DNA from: Piscicoccus intestinalis NBRC 104926 | GTDB taxonomy: Bacteria; Actinomycetota; Actinomycetes; Actinomycetales; Dermatophilaceae | DNA: 60,237 nt | NCBI RefSeq assembly: GCF_001515525.1 | Contig: NZ_BCNQ01000017.1 | Span: forward strand, 1 to 60,237 | Direction of reading: 5' to 3' | Shown here: positions 8,819 through 17,356 of the stretch, piece after piece | Layout: every line of letters starts with the position of its first letter | Position numbering within the stretch: the first letter of the stretch is position 1 | Notes under the pieces: generated by a model | What the model was told of the DNA's origin: nothing | Seen by the model: only the letters and a program-made list of their open reading frames with translations | Databases searched by the model: none | Translations under genes and position numbers: made by a program

Positions 8819-9360
8819 GTGCCCGTCATCGTGGTCGGCCGCACGGGCGGCTGGGTGGACCGGCTCCGGGTGTACCGGGTCGCCTGCAACGGCGTGAGCT
8901 ACCGGCTTCCCGCGAACCGCTCGGTCCGGTTCGACCCGGCGCAGGGGCGGGTCGATGTAGGGCCGAGATCGACTGGGTGCGGCCGGCGGTATGGACCGGT
9001 GAGGTGGAGGCCGAGCAGCACCTGCTCATCCGCCCCCACCACGTCGCCGCGGGCATGTTCGGTGCCGGCGAGTACCTGCGGATCGTCCCGTGCCGCGCCG
9101 AGGACATCCCCGCCCCGATGCCCCCGGAGACGGTACGCCCGGCCCGCGCTCTCCCGTCTGCCCGGCTCGCCCTGCTGCGCGTGGTGCTCGGCGTCGTCGG
9201 CCTCCTGGCGGTGCGACAGGTGCCGGGTGCGACCGATCTCGGCCCGCTGCCGAGCCTGCTCGTCGCGCTGGTGTTGCTGGCATTGCTGGGGTTCACCCTC
9301 CACGCCGTGGGGCTCCTCGTGCAGTCGCGGCGCGCGGCCCGGGTCGACGCCCGCGGCTGA
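8819..9360 (+). pseudogene. frameshifted gene for a small membrane protein of unknown function
   Basis: Two frames complement each other. The first starts with GTG at 8819 after a good ribosome site (GGAGTGGAGGTGA) and encodes VPVIVVGRTGGWVDRLRVYR to about position 8959. The second continues as AEIDWVRPAVWTGEVEAEQH to the stop at 9360. Restoring one base near 8960 (GTA-NGG-GCC-GAG) joins them into VDVRAEIDWV, a natural continuation. The restored product of about 180 residues would have an N-terminal beta-rich domain and two C-terminal membrane helices (LALLRVVLGVVGLLAV and LLVALVLLALLGFTLHAVGL). It is either a recent one-base deletion or a sequencing error; the family is not recognised. Confidence 0.6.
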
Positions 9361-9380
9361 CCGGCGGCTCCACCCGCTCG

Positions 9381-9430
9381 CCCGACGTCGCCCGACGTCG
9401 CCCGACGTCTACCCACGTCGCCCGACGTCC
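9381..9430. repeat. 10-bp tandem repeat, five units
   Basis: The unit is CCCGACGTCG. The first two copies are exact; the others (CCCGACGTCT, ACCCACGTCG, CCCGACGTCC) differ by one to three bases. The array starts 20 bases after the stop of the frameshifted gene and ends just before the family B palindrome. Confidence 0.9.
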
Positions 9431-9435
9431 CTCGA

Positions 9436-9495
9436 AACTGCGTGTCGTGGTGAGAACTGCGGCACGAACAGCAGTCTTGATCACGACACGCAGTT
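9436..9495. repeat. long palindrome, family B copy 2
   Basis: The left arm starts AACTGCGTGTCGTGGTGAG and the right arm ends TCACGACACGCAGTT. The arms are about 25 bp long with a few mismatches, around a centre of about ten bases. The outer 15 bases match copy 1 (5234-5279) closely, down to the flanking AAAC. It lies between convergent genes, as copy 1 does. Confidence 0.8.
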
Positions 9496-9500
9496 CTCAA

Positions 9501-9540
9501 GGTCGTTGGTCTGGGCTCAGGGTCGTTGGTCTGGGCTCAG
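9501..9540. repeat. 20-bp exact tandem duplication over a stop codon
   Basis: The 20-mer GGTCGTTGGTCTGGGCTCAG occurs twice, back to back, and a third related start (GGTCGGTGGGTGGGC) continues into the coding end of the gene at 9537. The stop codon of that gene lies in the second unit. Confidence 0.9.
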
Positions 9541-10559
9541 GGTCGGTGGGTGGGCCAGGTGGTGATGGCCTGCACGTACTGGGCGCGCTCGTACTCGCCC
9601 GGGTTCTCCACGGAGTCGGCCCGCATGCTGCCGGTGAGCTGGCGCACCGACTCGTATTCGTGCTCGACGAGCCAGGCGTGCACGTCGCGCAGCAGCGTGG
9701 CGATCAGCCCCGGTCCGTGGGTGAGCACCGCGGAGGTGGTCATCGCGACGTTCGCGCCGACGAGCAGCGCCTTGATGACATCGGAGGCCGAATGCACCCC
9801 GCCGGTCGCGGCCAGCGACAGCTCGGGCAGCTGGCTGCGCAGGATCGCGATCCACCTCAGCCGCAACCGCAGCTCGTCCGGCGTCGAGAGCGCGACCTTC
9901 GGCACGACCTGCAGCTCGTCGAGGTCGATGTCGGGGCCGAGAAAGCGGTTGAAGAGCACGAGCCCGTCGGCGCCGGCGTCGCGGGCGCGCCCGGCGAAGT
10001 GCGACAGCGACAGGTAGTTGTTGCTGAGCTTGACCGCCAGCGGCACCCCGACCGCCGCCTTGACCTCCTCGATGATCCGCAGGTACCGGTCCTCGACGTC
10101 GGCGGAACTCTGCTGCGGATCGGCATTGACCGCATAGGGATTGAGCTCGATGGCGTCCGCGCCGGCGTCGGCCATGAGGGTCGCGTACCGGGCCCACCCG
10201 CCGGGGCGTTCGGCGTTGACGCTGGCGATGACCGGCACGCTGAGCGCGTCCTTGGCCTCCTCGACGAGCCGCACGTGGGAGTCGGGCCCGTACCCCGAGG
10301 TGTCGACCTCGCTCAGCGGCGCGGAGTCGAACTCGGCGAAGCCGTCCCCGACGTCCATGAGGTCGAGCGCGGCGAGCTCCTCGGCCTCCACCTCCTCCTG
10401 GAAGAGGCTGGGCAGCACGACGGCCGAGGCGCCCGCCTCCTGCAGGGCGAGCATCGTCTCGACGGCGCGGGTCAGCGGGGAGGCGGAGGCGACAACGGGC
10501 CCGGACAGGCGCAGCCCGAGGTAGTCGACGCCCAGGTCCGGCTGTGTGGGGGTGCCCAT
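9537..10559 (-). CDS. dihydroorotate dehydrogenase-like protein, coupled to NifJ
   Basis: A 340-residue TIM-barrel protein of the class I dihydroorotate dehydrogenase fold that binds FMN. Features include the N-terminal DYLGLRLSGPVVASASPLT, the strand VPVIASVNAERPGGWARYA, IELNPYAVN, PLAVKLSNNYLSL and the phosphate-binding ATGGVHSASDVIKALLVGAN. Such proteins commonly neighbour pyruvate:ferredoxin oxidoreductase genes, and a role beside NifJ is more likely than pyrimidine synthesis. Its ATG (10559-10557) shares one base with the NifJ stop codon (TGATG), so translation is coupled. The 3' end runs into a 20-bp tandem duplication. The true substrate is unknown. Confidence 0.85.
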   Translation of the reverse strand: MGTPTQPDLGVDYLGLRLSGPVVASASPLTRAVETMLALQEAGASAVVLPSLFQEEVEAEELAALDLMDVGDGFAEFDSAPLSEVDTSGYGPDSHVRLVEEAKDALSVPVIASVNAERPGGWARYATLMADAGADAIELNPYAVNADPQQSSADVEDRYLRIIEEVKAAVGVPLAVKLSNNYLSLSHFAGRARDAGADGLVLFNRFLGPDIDLDELQVVPKVALSTPDELRLRLRWIAILRSQLPELSLAATGGVHSASDVIKALLVGANVAMTTSAVLTHGPGLIATLLRDVHAWLVEHEYESVRQLTGSMRADSVENPGEYERAQYVQAITTWPTHRP

Positions 10560-13500
10560 CACGACTCCTGCGGATCGCTCGACTCGGCGGGCAAACCCCG
10601 CTCCAACCCGGCGAGTTGGCTGTAATACCGCCACCGTTCGTCGACGTCGGCCTGGGCCAGGTCGAGCAGGGCGGCGGCGCGCTCGGGGTGGCTGCGGCGC
10701 AGCATCGCGAACCGGGCCTCGCCGTCCATGAACGTCGACACCGGCGTACTCGGGGCCTTGGAGTCGAGGTGGAAGGGGTGCGCGGCGCCGTCGGCCGTGG
10801 GCCGGTAGCGATAGAGCGGCCAGTACCCGCTGGCGACGGCGTCGCCCTGGTGACTCATCGAGGTCTCCATGTCGATGCCGTGGGCGATGCACGTGCTGTA
10901 GGCGATGATCAGGCTCGGGCCGGGCCACGCCTGCGCCTCGAGCAGCGCCCGCACGGTCTGCTGCTGGTTGGCGCCGAGCGCGATCTGCGCGACGTAGACG
11001 TCGCCGTAGGCCTGGGCGATGAGCCCGAGGTCCTTGCTCGTCGTCGACTTGCCGGCCGCGGCGAACTTGGCGGCGGCCGCCCGCGGGGTCGCCTTCGAGG
11101 CCTGGCCGCCGGTGTTGGAGTACACCTGCGTGTCGAGCACGAGCACGTTGACGTTGCGGCCGCTGGCCAGCACGTGGTCGAGGCCGCCGTAGCCGATGTC
11201 GTAGGCCCACCCGTCTCCGCCGATGATCCAGATCGACTTGTCGACCAGCTCGTCGGCCAGGCTGCGCAGCGAATCCGCCTCGGCGCCGGTCACGTTCGCG
11301 AGCAGCTCCTTGAGCTCGGCCACCCGCTCGCGCTGGGCCGCGATGCCGCCCTCGTCGCTCTGGTCGGCGCCCAGGATCGCGTCGACGAGCGCCGGCCCGT
11401 CGGGCCCGAGGTCGTCGCGCACGGCGGTCAGGTAGCGGCGGGCCTCGGAGTTCTGCTGCTCCCACGCCAGCCGCATGCCGAGGCCGAACTCGGCGTTGTC
11501 CTCGAAGAGGCTGTTGCTCCAGGCGGGCCCGCGCCCGGCGGCGTTCGTCGTGTAGGGCGCGGTCGGCAGGTTGCCGCCGTAGATCGAGGAGCAGCCGGTG
11601 GCGTTGGCGACGACCATCCGGTCGCCGAACAGTTGTGTCAACGTCTTGATATAACCGGTTTCGCCGCAGCCGGAGCAGGCGAGCGAGAACTCGAACAGCG
11701 GCTCCAGTTGTGCCACGCCCTTGACCTGGTCGTGGCGCACCGCGGTGCGCTCGATCTCGGGGATCGACAAGAAGAAGTCGTAGTTGTCGCGTTCGGTCGA
11801 CACATGGTCGCGTCGCGGTTCGAGGTTGATCGACTTGTGCTTGACCTCGGTCTTCGAGCGCGCGGGGCACACGTCGACGCACACGCCGCAGCCGGTGCAG
11901 TCGTCGGGGGCCACCTGCACGATGAGCCGGTGGTCCTTGAGCCGGCGGTCGGCGTACCGCTTGTGCTGCAGCGTGTCCGGCGCCCCGTCGAGGGCCTCTT
12001 GTGGCATCACCTTGATACGGATGGCGGTGTGCGGGCAGACGATCGCGCACTTGCCGCAGTCGATGCACAGGCTCGGATCCCAGATGGGGATCTCCGGGGC
12101 GATGCCGCGCTTCTCGTAGCGCGAGGTACCGGTCGGCCACGTGCCGTCGACCGGCATGGCGCTGACCGGCAGCCGGTCGCCCTCGCCGCGCAGCATGAGC
12201 GCGGTGACCCGCTGCACGAAGTCGGGGGCGTCGTCGGGCAGCGGTGGCATCCGGTGGATCTCGCTGTCGGCCTCGGCCGGTACGACGAGCGGTTCGAGCG
12301 CGTCGATCGCCGAGTCGATCGCGGCGAAGTTGCGCTCGACGATGACGCGCCCCTTGGCCCCGTACGTCGCCTCGATCGCGGCCTTCATCCGCGGCACCGC
12401 CTCGGTCTCGGGTACGACGCCGGAGAGGTAGAAGAAGCAGGGCTGCATGACGGTGTTGATGCGCCGCCCCAGCCCGGCCGCGCGGGCCACGGCCCCGGCG
12501 TCGACGAGGTGCACGCGCAGGCCCCGGTCGATGATGAGTTGCTGCACCTCCCGGGGCAGTTCGTTCCAGGTGCCGGCTCCGTAGGGGCTATTGAGCAGCA
12601 CCGTCGCACCCGGCTTGGCGACGTCGAGCGTGCGCATCTGGGCGAGGATGTCGAACTGGTGGACGGCGACGAAATCGGCCTCCTCGACGAGGTAGGCCGA
12701 GTTGATCGGGGCGTCCCCGAACCGCAGGTGGGAGACGGTGACGGCCCCCGACTTGCGCGAGTCGTAGACGAAATAGCCCTGGGCGTAACGGCCCTCGTCG
12801 GCGCCGATGATCTTCACGGAGTTCTTGCTCGCGCCGACGGTGCCGTCGGAGCCGTAGCCGTAGAACACGGCGCCCAGCGAGCGCGGAGCGATGCGGTGTT
12901 CGTCGTGCACGGCCAGCGACAGGTGCGTGACGTCGTCGGTGATGCCGACGGTGAACCGCGGCTTGGGCCGGTCGGCGGCGAGTTCGGCGAACACGGCGCC
13001 GGCCATCGCGGGGGTGTACTCCTTGCTCGAGAGCCCGTAGCGCCCGCCGATGACCAGCGGCTGACCGTGCTCGAAGCGCCCGGGGTCGGCCGTCAGGGCG
13101 AGCACGACGTCCTGATGCAGCGGTTCGGCGGGCGCGCCCGGCTCCTTGGTGCGGTCGAGCACGGCGATGCGGCGCACGGTGGTCGGCAGGGCGTCGAGCA
13201 GTTCGCCGGTCGGGAAGGGCCGGTACAACCGCACCACCGCGACGCCGACCTTCTCACCGGCCGAAGCGAGTTCGTCGACGACCTCACACGTGGTGCCGAA
13301 GCCGGAGCCCATGATGACGACGACCCGCTCGGCGTCCGGGGCGCCGTGGTAGTCGACGAGGTGGTACTCGCGCCCGGTGCTCGTGGCCAGTTCGGCGAAG
13401 CATTCGGCGACGACGCGGGGCACGGCGGCGTAGAAGGGGTTGGCGGCCTCGCGGGCCTGGAAGAAGACGTCGGGGTTCTGGGCGGTGCCGCGCAGCACGG

Positions 13501-14149
13501 GCGCGTCGGGGGTCAGGCCTCGCGCACGGTGGGCGAGCACGTCCTGCTCGGGCACGAGGGCCCGCATGTCGTCCGGCTCCAGCAGCTGGATCTTGTTGAC
13601 CTCGTGGCTGGTTCGGAACCCGTCGAAGAAGTGCAGCACGGGCACCCGCGAGCGCAGTGTGGCCGCGTGCGCGACGAGGGCGAAGTCCTGGGCCTCCTGC
13701 ACGGAGCTGGAGGAGAGCATCATCCAGCCGGTCATGCGGGCGCTCATGACGTCGGAGTGGTCACCGAAGATGCTCAGCGCGTGCGTGGCGACCGCCCGCG
13801 CCGCCACGTGAATGACCGCTGGGGTCAGCTCCCCGGCGATCTTGTACATGTTCGGCAGCATGAGCAGCAACCCCTGGGAGGCGGTGAACGTGCACCCGAG
13901 CGCGCCCTTGGTCACCACCCCGTGCAGCGCGCCGGCGGCACCCGCCTCCGACTGCATCTCGACGACCTCGGGCACGGCGCCCCACAGGTTGACGCGACCG
14001 GCGGCGCTCCACGCGTCGGCCGCCTCCCCCATCGCCGAGCTCGGCGTGATCGGATACAGCGCGATGACCTCGCTGAGGGCGTGAGCCACGCGGGCCGCCG
14101 CATCGTTGCCGTCGACCGTGGCCCACCGGGCCCCGCGTGCCTGCTGCAT
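10559..14149 (-). CDS. nifJ: pyruvate:ferredoxin (flavodoxin) oxidoreductase, single-chain
   Basis: A 1196-residue enzyme that oxidises pyruvate with CoA to acetyl-CoA and CO2 and reduces ferredoxin or flavodoxin. It has the full single-chain order: N-terminal TPP/pyrimidine domain (ALSEVIALYPITPSSAMGE), domain II, the gamma-like domain, a two-cluster ferredoxin domain at about 690-765 (CIDCGKCAIVCP and CTGCGVCVDVCP), and the C-terminal TPP domain (GCSSIYGGNLPTAPY, GDGWAYDIGYGG, VYSNTGGQASK at about 860-1020). The ATG at 14149 follows GAGAGGCGG; the longer upstream frame overlaps a non-coding region. It is the first gene of a two-gene operon with the dehydrogenase-like gene. In an otherwise aerobic-looking gene set it suggests microaerobic or fermentative capacity, or a reverse role in carboxylation. 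Confidence 0.95.
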   Translation of the reverse strand: MQQARGARWATVDGNDAAARVAHALSEVIALYPITPSSAMGEAADAWSAAGRVNLWGAVPEVVEMQSEAGAAGALHGVVTKGALGCTFTASQGLLLMLPNMYKIAGELTPAVIHVAARAVATHALSIFGDHSDVMSARMTGWMMLSSSSVQEAQDFALVAHAATLRSRVPVLHFFDGFRTSHEVNKIQLLEPDDMRALVPEQDVLAHRARGLTPDAPVLRGTAQNPDVFFQAREAANPFYAAVPRVVAECFAELATSTGREYHLVDYHGAPDAERVVVIMGSGFGTTCEVVDELASAGEKVGVAVVRLYRPFPTGELLDALPTTVRRIAVLDRTKEPGAPAEPLHQDVVLALTADPGRFEHGQPLVIGGRYGLSSKEYTPAMAGAVFAELAADRPKPRFTVGITDDVTHLSLAVHDEHRIAPRSLGAVFYGYGSDGTVGASKNSVKIIGADEGRYAQGYFVYDSRKSGAVTVSHLRFGDAPINSAYLVEEADFVAVHQFDILAQMRTLDVAKPGATVLLNSPYGAGTWNELPREVQQLIIDRGLRVHLVDAGAVARAAGLGRRINTVMQPCFFYLSGVVPETEAVPRMKAAIEATYGAKGRVIVERNFAAIDSAIDALEPLVVPAEADSEIHRMPPLPDDAPDFVQRVTALMLRGEGDRLPVSAMPVDGTWPTGTSRYEKRGIAPEIPIWDPSLCIDCGKCAIVCPHTAIRIKVMPQEALDGAPDTLQHKRYADRRLKDHRLIVQVAPDDCTGCGVCVDVCPARSKTEVKHKSINLEPRRDHVSTERDNYDFFLSIPEIERTAVRHDQVKGVAQLEPLFEFSLACSGCGETGYIKTLTQLFGDRMVVANATGCSSIYGGNLPTAPYTTNAAGRGPAWSNSLFEDNAEFGLGMRLAWEQQNSEARRYLTAVRDDLGPDGPALVDAILGADQSDEGGIAAQRERVAELKELLANVTGAEADSLRSLADELVDKSIWIIGGDGWAYDIGYGGLDHVLASGRNVNVLVLDTQVYSNTGGQASKATPRAAAAKFAAAGKSTTSKDLGLIAQAYGDVYVAQIALGANQQQTVRALLEAQAWPGPSLIIAYSTCIAHGIDMETSMSHQGDAVASGYWPLYRYRPTADGAAHPFHLDSKAPSTPVSTFMDGEARFAMLRRSHPERAAALLDLAQADVDERWRYYSQLAGLERGLPAESSDPQES

Positions 14150-14253
14150 GCCAACCGCCTCTCGCGACAACCCGCCTGCACCATTCCACCGAGTCGATCG
14201 GCCGGCCGTCACCAGGCCCAAGGTCCCGCCTTCCCCACACCTCCCACACGATC

Positions 14254-14319
14254 GAAGGCTGCCCTTTCGGTCGAGGGCTCGTGCTGCAGCAGGAGCCGCC
14301 GACCGAAAGGGCAGCCTTC
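14254..14319. repeat. long palindrome, family A copy 1
   Basis: A perfect 20-bp inverted repeat (GAAGGCTGCCCTTTCGGTCG with CGACCGAAAGGGCAGCCTTC) encloses a second short pairing (GGGCTC/GAGCC) and a GCTGCAGC centre. It lies between the CoA-ester lyase stop and the NifJ start, both on the minus strand. A related element lies at 32455-32524. It may end transcription after the lyase, but its duplication argues for a mobile or interspersed repeat. Confidence 0.85.
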
Positions 14320-14348
14320 GGCCAAGAGACAGGGGGGCGCCCGTCGGG

Positions 14349-15224
14349 TCAGGCGTCAGCTTCGAGGGCGAGGATGGCCTCGTGCATCGTCAGGATCCGC
14401 TGGGCGGAGTCGACGTGTAGCTGCTCGATGAGGCGGCCGTTGTAGGTGACGACACCACCGCCTCCGCCGGCCTCCCACGCGTCGAGCACGCCGCGAGCGT
14501 CCTCGATGGCCTTCTCGCTCGGGGCGAACGCCTGGTTGGCGCCCTCGACCTGGCCGGGGTGGATGAGGGTCTTGCCGTCGAAGCCCATCCGGCGACCCTG
14601 CTCGCACTCGGCGAGAAAGCCCTCGGTGTTCTTCACGTCGTTGTACACGCCGTCGAGGATCGCCACGCCCGCCGCGCGCGCCCCGAGCAGCGCCATACCC
14701 AACCCGGCCAGCAGCGGCTCGCGGCCCGGCACGTGCTCGGCGAACAGCTCCTTGACCAGGTCGTTCGTGCCCATGACGAGCACCGTCAACCGGTCGGAGG
14801 CCGAGGCGATCTCCTCGCACCGCAGCATCGCCTTCGGGGTCTCGACCATCGCCCACAGCGCCGTCTTCTCCGGCGCCCCGTGCCGCTCCATCGCCGCGAC
14901 CAGCTCGCGCACGGTCTGCGCGCTGTCGACCTTGGGCACCGCCAGGGCGTCCGGCCCGGCGGCGCACACCGCGGCGAAGTCGTCGTCGTGCCAGGGGGTT
15001 CCGATGCCGTTGACGCGGATCGTCACCTCCCGGCGCCCGAAGTTGCCGACCGCCGCGCAGGCCTGCTCCCGGGCGACCTCCTTGGCGTCGGGCGCGACGG
15101 CGTCCTCGAGGTCGAGGATCAACCCGTCGCAGGGCAGCGTCGCGGCCTTGGCCAGCGCCCGCTCGTTGGAGGCCGGCATGTACAGCACCGAGCGGCGCGG
15201 CCGGAAGGTCTCCTCGTGACTCAT
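14349..15224 (-). CDS. HpcH/HpaI aldolase/citrate lyase family protein (CoA-ester lyase)
   Basis: A 291-residue TIM-barrel enzyme of the CitE/malyl-CoA lyase family, which makes or cleaves 3-hydroxyacyl-CoA esters. Family landmarks are RRSVLYMPASNERAL, LILDLEDAVAPDAKEVAR (acidic metal ligand), VTIRVNGIGTPW, ALWAMVETPKAML and FDGKTLIHPGQV. The ATG at 15224 follows GAGGAG with 6-bp spacing; a TTG at 15242 would be the only longer start. It lies 30 bases after a second lyase of the same superfamily, probably in one operon. Candidate substrates are malyl-CoA, methylmalyl-CoA and citramalyl-CoA; which one is not decided by the sequence. Confidence 0.9.
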   Translation of the reverse strand: MSHEETFRPRRSVLYMPASNERALAKAATLPCDGLILDLEDAVAPDAKEVAREQACAAVGNFGRREVTIRVNGIGTPWHDDDFAAVCAAGPDALAVPKVDSAQTVRELVAAMERHGAPEKTALWAMVETPKAMLRCEEIASASDRLTVLVMGTNDLVKELFAEHVPGREPLLAGLGMALLGARAAGVAILDGVYNDVKNTEGFLAECEQGRRMGFDGKTLIHPGQVEGANQAFAPSEKAIEDARGVLDAWEAGGGGGVVTYNGRLIEQLHVDSAQRILTMHEAILALEADA

Positions 15225-15254
15225 GACTAGCTCCTCAAGCAATCGCGGGCGGAC

Positions 15255-16328
15255 TCAGGCCGACTCGGCGGCGGACTTCGCGGCGGCGTACTTCTCCCCC
15301 AGCTCGGGGTCGATCTGCCCCAGCTGCTCGGCCAGCGTCACCATGACCAGGCACTGCTTGAGGGAGGCGTCGTCCTCCATCTTGCCGTCGAGCATCACCG
15401 CGCCCGTGCCGTCTCCCATCGCGGCCTTGACCCGGTAGGCGTGCGCGACGTCGTCGGGGTCGGGGCTGAACACCTTGCGGGCGATCTCGATCTGCGCCGG
15501 GTGCAGCGTCCACGTGCCGACGCAGCCGAGCAGGAACGCGTTGCGGAACTGGTCTTCGCACGCGACGACGTCCTTGATGTCGCCGAACGGCCCGTAGTAC
15601 GCGTAGATGCCGTGCATCGCGCACGCGTCGACCATGCGCGCGACCGTGTAGTGCCACAGATCCTGCTGGTAGGTGGCCCGAGCCCCGTTGATGTCGCCGT
15701 CGGTCGGGTCCTGACGCACGAGGTAGCCGGGGTGCCCGCCGCCGACGCGGGTCGTCTTCATCTTGCGGTCGGCGGCCAGGTCGGCCGGGCCGAGCGAGAT
15801 GCCCTGCATGCGCGGGCTCGCGCCGCAGATCTCCTCGACGTTGACCATGCCGCGGGCCGTCTCGAGGATCGCGTGGATGAGGATCGGGCGCTCGATGCCG
15901 GCCTTGGCCTCCAGCTGCGCCAGCAGCCGGTCGACGTAGTGGATGTCTTCGGCGCCCTGCACCTTGGGGATCATGACGACGTCGAGCTTGTCGCCGATGG
16001 CCGGCACAAGGGTTGTCGCGTCGTCGAGGAACCACGGGCTGTCGAGGGCGTTGAGGCGGCTCCACAGCTGGGTCGGCCCGAAGTCGGTGGCCTGGCCGAT
16101 CTGCACGAGCCCCTCGCGGGCGGCGACCTTGTTGTCGGCCTTGACCGCGTCTTCGAGGTTGCCGAGGAGCACGTCGACCGTGCCGACCATGTCGGGCACC
16201 TTGGCCGCCATCTTCGGGTTGCTCGGGTCGAAGAAGTGGATCATGCGGGTCGGCCGCGCCGGGATCTCCCGCACGGGTTGGGGTGCCCCCACGGCCAGCG
16301 GGGTGAAGAAGTCCTTGGCGCTACGCAT
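15255..16328 (-). CDS. HpcH/HpaI aldolase family protein, malyl-CoA lyase-like
   Basis: A 357-residue protein of the same superfamily as its neighbour but of the longer beta-methylmalyl/malyl-CoA lyase type. It shows [78 protein letters not shown] and [13 protein letters not shown]. The active-site Glu and Asp positions are present. The ATG at 16328 has AGGAGG about ten bases upstream. Together with the gene at 14349 it could split a C4-C5 CoA ester to glyoxylate plus acetyl- or propionyl-CoA, as in the ethylmalonyl-CoA pathway. The other pathway genes are not in the window, so that link is inference. Confidence 0.88.
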   Translation of the reverse strand: MRSAKDFFTPLAVGAPQPVREIPARPTRMIHFFDPSNPKMAAKVPDMVGTVDVLLGNLEDAVKADNKVAAREGLVQIGQATDFGPTQLWSRLNALDSPWFLDDATTLVPAIGDKLDVVMIPKVQGAEDIHYVDRLLAQLEAKAGIERPILIHAILETARGMVNVEEICGASPRMQGISLGPADLAADRKMKTTRVGGGHPGYLVRQDPTDGDINGARATYQQDLWHYTVARMVDACAMHGIYAYYGPFGDIKDVVACEDQFRNAFLLGCVGTWTLHPAQIEIARKVFSPDPDDVAHAYRVKAAMGDGTGAVMLDGKMEDDASLKQCLVMVTLAEQLGQIDPELGEKYAAAKSAAESA

Positions 16329-16653
16329 CGGCGCGAGCCTCCTGGGGTCATGGGGCGCGGGACGGCGGACGCGTTCGATCGGCGCCGACCGACGCGCCCG
16401 GGCGGTCGAGCCGATGTCCCGTACCGGCGGCGCCACCACCGGCCCAGCGGGAACGGCGAAGAGCGGCGCGGTCCGGTTCGGGACCCAGGCCCGACTCTAG
16501 TCCGCGGGTCCGCCGCCGGGCGGGCGATCCGGGCAGGCGGGCGGGCCGCGGGACCGTCTCCACCTCCAGATCGGAGCCCGAACGCGCGGTGATCGACCGG
16601 GCGGTCGACAATCGAGTGCCGAGACCGACCCGACTCCCGCACCAGGAGCCTGC
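16329..16653. other. 325-bp divergent intergenic region
   Basis: This gap holds the promoters of the minus-strand lyase operon and the plus-strand DedA gene. No credible gene is present. The only internal repetition noticed is the 12-mer CCGGGCGGTCGA at 16398-16409 and again exactly 200 bp later at 16598-16609. No clear -35/-10 pair was identified. Confidence 0.5.
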
Positions 16654-17346
16654 ATGCACCCGTTCGCCACCGAACCCACCTCGGGCTTGGCGGGATTCGT
16701 CGTCCAGGTGATGGAGGTGCTCCGGGAGCCGGGCGCCGGCCTGCTCGTGGCCGCCGAGAACCTCTTTCCGCCCATCCCCAGCGAAATCATCCTGCCGCTG
16801 GCCGGATTCGCCGCCTACCGCGGCACGCTGTCGCTGACGGCGGCGATCCTGTGGACCACCGCAGGTTCTCTTGTCGGCGCGCTGGCGCTGTACTGGCTCG
16901 GGCACGCTCTCGGGCGGCGGCGGATCCGCGCGTTGTTCGACCGGCTCCCGCTGACCGACCCCTCCGACATGGACCGCACCGAGCGGTGGTTCGCCCGGCA
17001 CGGCTACCCGGCGGTGTTGTTCGGCCGGCTGCTGCCCGTCATCCGCAGCCTCGTGTCGGTGCCCGCGGGCACGACCGGCATGAAGCTGCTGCCGTTCGTC
17101 GCGTTCACCACCCTCGGCAGCGCCGTGTGGAACTCGCTGCTCATCCTCGCCGGCTACGAGCTCGGGCGGCGGTGGCAGCTCGTCGAGCAGTACGTGTCGT
17201 GGCTGCAGTACGTCGTCGTCGGGCTGCTCGTGCTGCTCGCGGTGCGCTTCGTCGTGCGGCGCCTGCGCCGTCGCCGCACGACCCCTACCGGCGACCCGCC
17301 CGCGCCGGGGGCGACGTCGGCGTCGGCACCGCAAACGCCCAGGTAG
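16654..17346 (+). CDS. DedA family membrane protein
   Basis: A 230-residue integral membrane protein of the DedA/SNARE-associated family, linked in other bacteria to undecaprenyl-phosphate recycling and membrane homeostasis. It has the family motifs ENLFPPIPSEIILPLAGF near residue 35, the G-rich WTTAGSLVGALALYWLGHALG, and FGRLLPVIRSLVSVPAGTTGM. At least four hydrophobic helices are evident, ending in VVVGLLVLLAVRFVV and a basic, disordered tail. The ATG at 16654 follows CAGGAG by 6 bases. It is followed after 10 bases by the MgtE-N/CBS gene, with which it is probably cotranscribed. Confidence 0.92.
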   Translation: MHPFATEPTSGLAGFVVQVMEVLREPGAGLLVAAENLFPPIPSEIILPLAGFAAYRGTLSLTAAILWTTAGSLVGALALYWLGHALGRRRIRALFDRLPLTDPSDMDRTERWFARHGYPAVLFGRLLPVIRSLVSVPAGTTGMKLLPFVAFTTLGSAVWNSLLILAGYELGRRWQLVEQYVSWLQYVVVGLLVLLAVRFVVRRLRRRRTTPTGDPPAPGATSASAPQTPR

Positions 17347-17356
17347 CCTAAGCCCC

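Noticed and set aside
9381-9430. Possible CRISPR-like array
   Set aside because: The units are contiguous 10-mers without spacers; no cas genes are in the window.
9090-14431. Long plus-strand frames opposite the DHOD-like and nifJ genes
   Set aside because: They are the complementary reading of strongly coding minus-strand genes with complete motifs; they have no ribosome sites or recognisable domains.
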